Part shown: positions 56,800 through 64,000 of the stretch, in pieces
Numbering within the stretch: position 1 is the stretch's first letter
Layout: every line of letters begins with the position of its first letter
The notes under the pieces: generated by a model
The model's database searches: none
Told to the model about the DNA's origin: nothing
What the model saw: only the letters and a program-made list of their open reading frames with translations
Position numbers and translations under genes: made by a program
Assembly: GCA_963729875.1 (NCBI GenBank)
Contig: CAVSPR010000004.1
Coordinates: forward strand, 930,001-994,000
Origin: DATBSL01 sp963729875
GTDB lineage: Bacteria > Acidobacteriota > Vicinamibacteria > Fen-336
DNA length: 64,000 bases
Direction of reading: 5' to 3'

Positions 56800-59094
56800 G
56801 TGAGCGCCGGTCCCCTCAGGGTCCTGCTCGTCGAGGACGAGCCGGGGCACGCCGAGCTCGCGCGGCGCGCCTTCGAGAGACACCCGGCGGGCTTCGAGGT
56901 CTCCGTGTCCGAGACGGTCGCCGCGGCGCGCGCCGTCCTGTACGGCGCGACTCCGCCGGACCTGGTGATCGCCGACTGGCTGCTGCCGGACGGTGAAGGC
57001 CTCGACCTGCTGCGCAGCGCACCCGCCCGGGCCATGCCTCCCGTCGTGATCATGACCAGCCACGGCAGCGAGAAGGTCGCGGTCGAGGCGATCCGCGTCG
57101 GCGCGGTGGACTACGTCGTGAAGAGCGAGGTCACCCTCGCCGACCTTCCCCACGTGGCGCAGCGCGCCGTGCGGCACCGGAGGGTCGAGGAAGCCCTCGG
57201 CGACCTCGTGGCGGGCACCGCCGCGTCGGGAGGCGAGGCCCTCTTCGGAGAGCTCGTCCTGCGGCTGGGGAGGGCGCTGCGGGTCAAGTACGCCTCGGTC
57301 GCCGAGCTCGCGGGCGAGGGCCGGCTCCGGACGCTCGCGCGCTGCGTCGACGGCCGGCTGGCCGCCAACGTGGAGTACGGGCTCGAGGGGACGCCCTGCG
57401 CCGGAGTCATCGACGGGACCGTCTGCCACGTCCGGGACGGGGTCGCCGACCGCTTCCCCCGGGACTTGGGCCTGCGCCGCATGGACGCGCAGAGCTACGT
57501 CGGCACCGCGCTGCGCTCCTCGACCGGGGAGGTCCTGGGCCTCGTCAACGCCATCCACGACCGGCCGCTCGACGAGGTGGTCCGCCCCGAGGGCGTGCTG
57601 CAGGTGTTCGCGGCGCGGGCGGCGGCGGAGATCCAGCGGCTGCGCGCCGAGCAGGAGGTCGAGCGGCAGCGCGTGTTCGCGGACAGCCTGCTCGACATGG
57701 TGGCCTCGCTCGTCATCGTGGTGGATCCCCGCGGCCGCATCGTGCGCTTCAACCGCGCCTGCGAGCAGGCGAGCGGGTGGACGGAGCCGGAGGTGCGGGG
57801 ACGGCCGTTCTGGGAGGCCCTGCGTCCGGTGGAGACGCGGGCGCAGGCCGCCCGCGACTTCCAGGACGCGCTTCGCAACCTGTCCACCGCCTACGAGGCC
57901 GAGTGGCAGACCCGCTCGGGAGAGATTCGCGTGATCTCGTGGGTCAACCGCAAGGTGTTCGACGCAGCGGGAGAGCTGACCTACGTGCTCGGGACCGGGA
58001 CGGACGTGACGGAGACGAGAAAGCTCGAGGCCGACCTGGGCCGCGCCGCGTTCGAGTGGCGCGAGGCCTTCGACGGGCTGCCCCTCGGGGTCGTGGTCGT
58101 CGACGCCGGGGGACGGGTCGTCCGCGCGAACCGGACGGCGGTCGACCACTCCGGCCGGGACCGATGGTCCGACCTCATCGAGACGCCGCTCGCGGCGCTC
58201 GGGCCGGGCGAGCCGTGGGCGACCCTCGGGGTCCTCGTGGCGTCGCTGCGCGGGGGCGGGGCCCCCGCGGCGCGCGAGGTCTTCGACCCCCTGACCCACG
58301 TGACCTGGGTGGTGAGCGCGCGGGCCCTGGCGTCCGAGGGCGGCGGCGCGGGGCGCGCGGTCCTGAACTTCCAGGACGTCACGGAGACCGTACGCCTCAA
58401 GGAGCAGCTGCGCCAGAGCGAGACCATGGCCGAGATCGGCTCGATCGTGGCCGGCGTGGCCCACGAGGTCCGCAACCCCCTCTTCAGCATCTCGGCGACG
58501 CTCGACGCCTTCGAGTCGCGGTTCGGCCGGACCGAGGGGTTCGAGCGCTACTTCTCCGTGCTGCGGGGCGAGATCGCCCGCCTGACGGCGCTCATGCGCG
58601 ATCTCCTCGACTTCGGGCGTCCCACTCGCCCCGACCTCTCCGAGTGCCGCATGGAGGAGGTGGTGGAGGCCGCGGTGTCCGCCTGCGCCCCCCTGGCGCG
58701 CCGCAAGTCGGTGCAGGTCGTCTGGCCGCAGGGGACCGCCGCCCCGCTCGTCCTCGCGGACCGGGCGCGCGTCTCCCAGGTGCTCCGGAACCTGATCGAG
58801 AACGCGGTCCACTTCTCGCCCCCGGGCGGTCGCGTGGAGGTCTCGCTCGGGCCGGTGGAGGCGGGCGACGACGCCTGGGTCGAGTGCGCGGTGAAGGACT
58901 CCGGCCCGGGCTTCGATGCGGCCGACCTCCCGCGCCTGTTCGAGCCCTTCTTCACCCGGCGGCGGGGGGGCACGGGGCTCGGCCTCTCGATCGTCAAGCG
59001 GATCGTCTACGACCATGGCGGCGAGGTCTCGGCCGAGAACCACGAGCGGGGCGGGGCGGTGGTGCGGGTCCGCTTCCGGGCGGTGCGGTCGTGA
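56800..59094 (+). CDS. Hybrid sensor histidine kinase: REC-GAF-PAS-PAS-HisKA-HATPase
   Basis: A 764-residue cytoplasmic kinase with an N-terminal receiver (about 1-120; RVLLVEDEPGHAELARRAFE, VIADWLLPDGEGLDLL with the acceptor Asp). Then come a GAF domain (about 145-285), two PAS-like domains (about 295-410 and 415-540), a HisKA domain (VAGVAHEVRNPLFSISATLD, His near 558) and an HATPase (IENAVHFSPPGG, VKDSGPGFDAADLPRLFEPF, GGTGLGLSIVKRIVY). No membrane helix is present. GTG 56800 follows GGGGAGGAG. The receiver at the front means its activity can be set by another kinase. It overlaps the next kinase gene by 4 nt. Confidence 0.93.
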   Translation: MSAGPLRVLLVEDEPGHAELARRAFERHPAGFEVSVSETVAAARAVLYGATPPDLVIADWLLPDGEGLDLLRSAPARAMPPVVIMTSHGSEKVAVEAIRVGAVDYVVKSEVTLADLPHVAQRAVRHRRVEEALGDLVAGTAASGGEALFGELVLRLGRALRVKYASVAELAGEGRLRTLARCVDGRLAANVEYGLEGTPCAGVIDGTVCHVRDGVADRFPRDLGLRRMDAQSYVGTALRSSTGEVLGLVNAIHDRPLDEVVRPEGVLQVFAARAAAEIQRLRAEQEVERQRVFADSLLDMVASLVIVVDPRGRIVRFNRACEQASGWTEPEVRGRPFWEALRPVETRAQAARDFQDALRNLSTAYEAEWQTRSGEIRVISWVNRKVFDAAGELTYVLGTGTDVTETRKLEADLGRAAFEWREAFDGLPLGVVVVDAGGRVVRANRTAVDHSGRDRWSDLIETPLAALGPGEPWATLGVLVASLRGGGAPAAREVFDPLTHVTWVVSARALASEGGGAGRAVLNFQDVTETVRLKEQLRQSETMAEIGSIVAGVAHEVRNPLFSISATLDAFESRFGRTEGFERYFSVLRGEIARLTALMRDLLDFGRPTRPDLSECRMEEVVEAAVSACAPLARRKSVQVVWPQGTAAPLVLADRARVSQVLRNLIENAVHFSPPGGRVEVSLGPVEAGDDAWVECAVKDSGPGFDAADLPRLFEPFFTRRRGGTGLGLSIVKRIVYDHGGEVSAENHERGGAVVRVRFRAVRS

Positions 59095-61544
59095 GGGAGT
59101 GGATGGCACGCCGCCTCGCCGGCCTCGGGTGCGCCCTCAAGCGCGCCGTTCGTCGCCTGCTGCCCGGCCACGCGGCCGAGAAGCGCGCCGAGCGGAGCGA
59201 GGAGCGGCTGTCCCTGGCGCTGGAGGCCGCGGGGATGGCCATCTGGGAGATGGACGCCGAGACCGGGGCCATGTGGTGTTCCAACGAGGCCCGCCGGCTC
59301 TTCGGCCTGGGCGAGAGCGCGCCGGGGCCGCGGCACCGGCTGCCGCACGTCCTGCAGTATCTCCACCCCGAGGACCGGGCGGCGTTCCAGGCGGCCGTGG
59401 CGAGGGCGGTGGCGCGCCCCGGCGAGATGCACCGGGTGCAGTCGCGCGTCGTGCGGCCCGACGGCACGGTGCGCTGGGTCGAGGCGCGTGGCCAGGGGTG
59501 GGTGGACGGGAGCGGGCGCCCCCTGGGGCTGCGGGGCACCCTGGCGGACGTCACCGAGCTGAAGCGGGTCGAGGAGGACCTGAGGCGCGGCTTCGACGAG
59601 CAGCGGGTGATCACATCGGTGGCCGAGGCCGCGGCCGCGGCCACGGACGAGCAGGCGCTCCTGGAGCGCGCCACGGACCTTCTCCGCGAGGCCTTCTTCC
59701 CGGACAACTGCGGCTTCATCCTCTCGGACGCCGGGGGCGGCCACCTGCGGCACGCGCGGTCGTTCCACACCCGGCGCCCGCCCGGGGAGGTGGTGCCGAT
59801 CGCCTTCGGCTCGGGGATCGTGGGCGGCGTGGCGGCGAGCGGCCTCGCCCGACGGGTCGAGGACGTCTCGCGCGAGCCCGCCTACCTGCCCGGCGACCCG
59901 GACATGCGCTCGGAGATCTGCGTGCCGCTCAAGGTCGGCTCGCGGGTGCTGGGCGTCTTCGACGCCGAGAGCGCGCGGCCCGGGGCCTTCACCGAGACCG
60001 ACGAGCGCCTCCTCACCGTGCTGGCCGCCCACGTGGCGAGCGCCGTCGAGCGGCTCCGCTCGGCGGAGGCGCTACGGCAGGGCAGCGAGCTCTACCGCGC
60101 CTACTTCACCGCCTCGCCCATCGCCCTCTTCGTCTCCGACACCCGGGGCCGGTACCTCGAGGTGAACGGGGCGGCGTGCGCGCTCACCGGGTACGCCCGC
60201 GAGGAGCTCGTGGGGCTGTCCATCGCCGACCTGCTCGCCGGCGAGGACCCCCGGGGCCTCGGCGAGAGGCTCGTGGGGCTCCTCGCGCTCGGGGGAGCGC
60301 GCAGCGAGGTCCGCATCCTCCGCAAGGACCGCACGGTTCGCCACTGCCTCGTCCACGCCTCGACGGTCGGCCCCGACCGCATGCTGGGAATGCTCCTCGA
60401 CATCACCGACCGTCGGGAGGCGGAGGAGAAGCTGCGGGACAGCGAGGAGCGCTTCCGCGGCCTCTCGGAGGCCGCCTTCGAGGCCATCCTCGTGCACGAC
60501 GGCGGGCGGATCGTGGACGTGAACCAGGCGCTGTGCGACCTCGGCGGCTACTCCTGGCACGAGCTCGTCGGGCGTGACGGGTTCGACCTCATCGACCCCG
60601 AGCACCGCGAGGCCGTCTACCGCAACCTCCTGGCCGAGCACGCCGGGCCGTACGAGGTCGAGTGCCTCCGGCGGGACGGGTCGAGGATCCCGGTCGAGGT
60701 GCAGGGGCGGTCGTTCCCGTACCGTGGGCAGGTCCACCGGGTGGTCGCGGTCCGGGACGTGTCGGAGCGCAAGAAGGCGGAGCGCGTGCGCGAGTCGCTG
60801 ATCCGGGAGCTGGAGGCCAAGAACGCCGAGCTCGAGCGATTCGGCTACACCGTGACCCACGACCTCAAGGCGCCGCTCGTGACGATCCGCGGGTTCGCCG
60901 ACTACCTCGAGAGGGACGCCCGCGCCGGCCGGACTGACCGCCTGGCCAGCGACGCCGCGCGAGTCACGGAGGCGGTGGCGAAGCTGCAGCGCCTGCTCGA
61001 CGAGCTGTTCGAGCTGTCCCGGGCCGGTCGGGCGGTGGGTCCCCCGGTGGCGGTGCCGGCCGAGGAGCTCGTCCAGGAAGCCCTCCGGCTGGTGCGGGGA
61101 AGGAGCGAGGCCACCGGGGCCCGCGTCGAGGTGGTGGGCCCGCTGCCGGTGGTCTTCGGGGACCGTGCCCGGCTCGTGCAGGTCTTCCAGAACCTCCTCG
61201 ACAACGCGATGAAGTTCGCCGGCGGGTCGGCCCCGCCCGTCATCACGGTGGAGACCCGCCCGGAGGAAGGAGAGCAGGCCGTGCTCGTGGTCCGGGACAA
61301 CGGGATCGGGGTCGACACGCGGCACCGCGACCGGGTCTTCGAGCTCTTCGAGAAGCTCGACCCGAGGGCCGAGGGCTCGGGCGTGGGCCTCGCGCTGGTC
61401 AGGCGGATCGTCGAGTCCCACGGCGGGCGGGTGTGGATCGAGTCCGAGGGAGAGGGCGCGGGGACCGCGGCCGTCGTGAGCCTGCCCCTCGCGGCCCCCG
61501 TGGCCGCCGGGCCTACGAAAGCGGCCGCGCGTCCTCGGGGATGA
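59091..61544 (+). CDS. Sensor histidine kinase: PAS-GAF-PAS-PAS-HisKA-HATPase
   Basis: An 817-residue soluble kinase. Domains: PAS (about 40-165, LALEAAGMAIWEMDAETGAM, VRWVEARGQGWVDGSGRPLG), GAF (about 175-320, RRVEDVSREPAYLPGDPDMR, SEICVPLKVGSRVLGVFDAE), PAS (about 335-450), PAS (about 455-570), HisKA of the bacteriophytochrome-like type (ERFGYTVTHDLKAPLVTIRG, His near 590) and HATPase (VFQNLLDNAMKFAGG, VVRDNGIGVDTRHRDRVFEL, GSGVGLALVRRIVES). GTG 59091 overlaps the previous kinase. The 3' end overlaps the convergent PilZ-like gene by 32 bp. It lacks a receiver, so it probably signals to the nearby stand-alone receivers. Confidence 0.93.
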   Translation: MREWMARRLAGLGCALKRAVRRLLPGHAAEKRAERSEERLSLALEAAGMAIWEMDAETGAMWCSNEARRLFGLGESAPGPRHRLPHVLQYLHPEDRAAFQAAVARAVARPGEMHRVQSRVVRPDGTVRWVEARGQGWVDGSGRPLGLRGTLADVTELKRVEEDLRRGFDEQRVITSVAEAAAAATDEQALLERATDLLREAFFPDNCGFILSDAGGGHLRHARSFHTRRPPGEVVPIAFGSGIVGGVAASGLARRVEDVSREPAYLPGDPDMRSEICVPLKVGSRVLGVFDAESARPGAFTETDERLLTVLAAHVASAVERLRSAEALRQGSELYRAYFTASPIALFVSDTRGRYLEVNGAACALTGYAREELVGLSIADLLAGEDPRGLGERLVGLLALGGARSEVRILRKDRTVRHCLVHASTVGPDRMLGMLLDITDRREAEEKLRDSEERFRGLSEAAFEAILVHDGGRIVDVNQALCDLGGYSWHELVGRDGFDLIDPEHREAVYRNLLAEHAGPYEVECLRRDGSRIPVEVQGRSFPYRGQVHRVVAVRDVSERKKAERVRESLIRELEAKNAELERFGYTVTHDLKAPLVTIRGFADYLERDARAGRTDRLASDAARVTEAVAKLQRLLDELFELSRAGRAVGPPVAVPAEELVQEALRLVRGRSEATGARVEVVGPLPVVFGDRARLVQVFQNLLDNAMKFAGGSAPPVITVETRPEEGEQAVLVVRDNGIGVDTRHRDRVFELFEKLDPRAEGSGVGLALVRRIVESHGGRVWIESEGEGAGTAAVVSLPLAAPVAAGPTKAAARPRG

Positions 61545-62058
61545 GCGACTCGGGCAGGGGGGCGTCGAGGAACTTCAGGCCCAGTCTCTGGATCCCGTCC
61601 ATCCCGGCCCCGGAGCCCATCGCGACGTACGTCACCTCGGCCCGGGTCTCGTAGTCCTTCCCGACGCAGAACCGGAGCATCTCGCCCTTCTCGATCGCCA
61701 TCAGGCTGCGGACGAGCGCGCCGCCCGCGGCGATCACGTCGGCGACGGTCTCCTCGGTCTGGGTGGAGGGGTCGCGCCAGGTGGCGAGCCGCTCGAGGCG
61801 GACCCGCATCGCCACCTCGTAGCGCTGGAACTCCCGCCGCTCGCCGCTGTCGAGGCGCGCCTGGGCCTCCTCGAGTGCCTCCACGTTGCCCGGCTTGCCG
61901 AGCTGGCGCCACTCCGTGATCCCCAGCACGAGCTTCTTCGCGGTCGCGGCCGGCTCGCCGGAGCAGGGCGACTCCAGGGTCGCGTCGAGGAGCACCCAGG
62001 CCCCCCCGCGGCAGGAGCAGGACTGGCTGTGAAGCTCGATGCGGGACTCGTCGCTCAT
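61513..62058 (-). CDS. PilZ-like domain protein
   Basis: A 181-residue protein. The N-terminal half has a Cys-containing segment (SQSCSCRGGAWVLLDATLES) and a helix (VEALEEAQARLDSGE). The C-terminal half resembles PilZ: RREFQRYEVAMRVRLERL, then VADVIAAGGALVRSLMAIEK in the D/NxSxxG region, and AEVTYVAMGSGAGMDGIQRL at the end. The c-di-GMP-binding arginines are approximated by R-R-E-F-x-R, but the second motif DxSxxG reads DVIAAG, so binding may be weak. ATG 62058 overlaps the Cys4 mini-protein stop by 4 nt. It could read c-di-GMP set by the EAL protein nearby. Confidence 0.7.
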   Translation of the reverse strand: MSDESRIELHSQSCSCRGGAWVLLDATLESPCSGEPAATAKKLVLGITEWRQLGKPGNVEALEEAQARLDSGERREFQRYEVAMRVRLERLATWRDPSTQTEETVADVIAAGGALVRSLMAIEKGEMLRFCVGKDYETRAEVTYVAMGSGAGMDGIQRLGLKFLDAPLPESLIPEDARPLS

Positions 62059-62237
62059 CGGCACTCCGCAGCCAGCAGGACGGCGGCGCGCGTCTGCTCG
62101 GCCAGGCACTCCGGGCAGATCCCGTGCGTGGCCGCGGCCGCGGCCGGGTCCGCCAGGTCCAGGTCCTCCCAGCGGCCGGCGTCCGAGCGGATGCGGGCGC
62201 ACCAGGCGCAGACGACCGGGAGAGGCTCCGCGCTCAC
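62055..62237 (-). CDS. 60-residue Cys4 mini-protein
   Basis: A 60-residue protein with two Cys pairs, VVCAWCARIRSDAGRW and THGICPECLAEQTRAAV. This C-x-W-C ... C-P-x-C spacing and the THGICPECL segment resemble a short domain found at the ends of some bacterial receiver and kinase proteins, where it reads CSWCKKIR...THGICPDC. Here it is a free-standing gene between a receiver and a PilZ gene, coupled at both ends by 4-nt overlaps. It probably binds zinc or iron; a redox-sensing or docking role is plausible but unknown. Confidence 0.7.
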   Translation of the reverse strand: MSAEPLPVVCAWCARIRSDAGRWEDLDLADPAAAAATHGICPECLAEQTRAAVLLAAECR

Positions 62238-62650
62238 GGCGCAGCCCCGAGCAGGGAGTCCACCACGGCCTCGAGCTGGGGCAGGGGCAGCGGCTTCTGG
62301 AGGAACGCGTCCGCGCCGCGGCGGCGGGCCTCGGCTTCGATCTCCGGCGTCCCGTTTCCCGTGAGGAGGACGACGCGCGTCTCCGGGCGCAGGTGGCGTG
62401 ACCACTGGATGATGTCGAGCCCCTCGACGCCGTAGATCCCGGTGAGGCGGAGGTCCGCGATCACCACCTCGTACTCGGTGCAGGCGAGAAGGGCCTCGGC
62501 CTCCTCCTTCTCCGCCGCCGCGTCCACCTTCCAGCCGTTCTGGCGGAAGTACTCGGACAGGGCGAAGCGGATGGCGGCTTCGTCGTCGACGATCAGCAGG
62601 CGCCCGGCTCTTGGCTCCACGGGAGCCGACGGAAGCACGGCCCGTGCCAC
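62234..62650 (-). CDS. Single-domain response regulator
   Basis: A receiver-only protein of about 138 residues. RLLIVDDEAAIRFALSEYFR gives the acidic pocket, YEVVIADLRLTGIYGVEGLD the acceptor Asp, TRVVLLTGNGTPEIEAEARR the Thr region and AFLQKPLPLPQLEAV the Lys. The start is uncertain: TTG 62695, GTG 62650, GTG 62638 and GTG 62620 are all in frame and none has a good ribosome-binding site; the domain itself begins near 62605. It overlaps the Cys4 gene by 4 nt. A sigma-54-like sequence lies within the 5' part. Confidence 0.85.
   Translation of the reverse strand: MARAVLPSAPVEPRAGRLLIVDDEAAIRFALSEYFRQNGWKVDAAAEKEEAEALLACTEYEVVIADLRLTGIYGVEGLDIIQWSRHLRPETRVVLLTGNGTPEIEAEARRRGADAFLQKPLPLPQLEAVVDSLLGAAP
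62634..62649 (-). promoter_or_regulatory. Candidate sigma-54 promoter or palindromic operator
   Basis: On the minus strand the sequence TGGCACGGGCCGTGCT matches the sigma-54 consensus (TGGCACG-N4-TTGCW) at all positions but one, with the required 10 bp between GG and GC. It also contains a perfect palindrome, GCACGG-C-CCGTGC, so a repressor or activator site is an alternative. A transcript would begin near 62624, which would favour GTG 62620 as the receiver start. The neighbouring gene encodes a sigma-54 activator. Confidence 0.4.
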
Positions 62651-62785
62651 GGCGACGCCGCCCGGATGTCGGGCCCGCCGGCCGCCACAACTCAAGATGT
62701 TGCGGTCACTTGCAGTGAGCGGCCGACGAACGGACCCGGGAGGACTTCCAGCCGGTGGACGACCTTCCAGACCCCGGACGGACGC

Positions 62786-64000
<1,215 letters not shown>

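Overview
The window is 64 kb of very GC-rich bacterial chromosome, densely coded, with many GTG and TTG starts and many 4-nt ATGA/GTGA overlaps between genes. Outer-membrane machinery (two lipoprotein secretins, LolA), futalosine-route menaquinone synthesis, 2-oxoacid:ferredoxin oxidoreductase and a large His-Asp/c-di-GMP section point to a diderm bacterium. The gene mix looks most like an Acidobacteriota-type genome, but this is inference and no rRNA or marker gene here settles it. I saw no tRNA, rRNA, CRISPR, insertion sequence or phage gene.

Layout. 1-9.7 kb: end of a type IV pilus/type II secretion operon (ATPase, PilM-N-O, three pseudopilins, a secretin with a C-terminal cohesin-like domain, a Big_1-like protein, a lytic transglycosylase), then a convergent secretin-N-domain protein and an M23 peptidase. 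9.8-18.0 kb: menaquinone genes mqnE-mqnA-mqnC, a convergent MFS gene, then a probable aminodeoxyfutalosine deaminase, a UbiA prenyltransferase, MenG and a GAF sensor. 18.0-22.0 kb (minus): lpdA-E2-lipB and an NTF2-like protein. 22.2-25.9 kb: a CorC/HlyC protein, then lolA coupled to a second lipoprotein secretin. 26.0-31.2 kb: a putative wall-sugar salvage set (GHL10, AmiE-like hydrolase, NamZ, Na+ symporter). 31.2-37.7 kb: GAF-fused PilB ATPase and small orphan operons. 37.7-44.9 kb: HrpB helicase and a korA-korB-carbamate kinase-Gfo/Idh operon. 45-49.5 kb: Tat-exported aldo/keto reductase, OPT transporter, GT39-like membrane protein. 49.6-56.6 kb (minus): EAL, REC, DUF4388-REC-GAF, PlsC, ParA, roadblock-like and M1 aminopeptidase genes. 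56.8-64 kb: two multi-sensor histidine kinases, PilZ, a Cys4 mini-protein, a response regulator and an NtrC-type activator cut by the window end.

How it fits together. Envelope export or pilus machinery appears three times (1-8 kb, 23.5-25.9 kb, 31.5-33.8 kb), and the 3' regulatory region (EAL, PilZ, PATAN/DUF4388, ParA/roadblock) is the kind that controls pili and polarity. Six genes show frameshifts that leave conserved protein sequence intact in two or more frames: the Big_1 protein, PilB-like ATPase, VC1184-type aminotransferase, HrpB, OPT transporter and DUF4388-REC protein. Their spread over unrelated housekeeping genes suggests residual indels in the assembly rather than decay, so these are annotated as single genes with the shift positions given.
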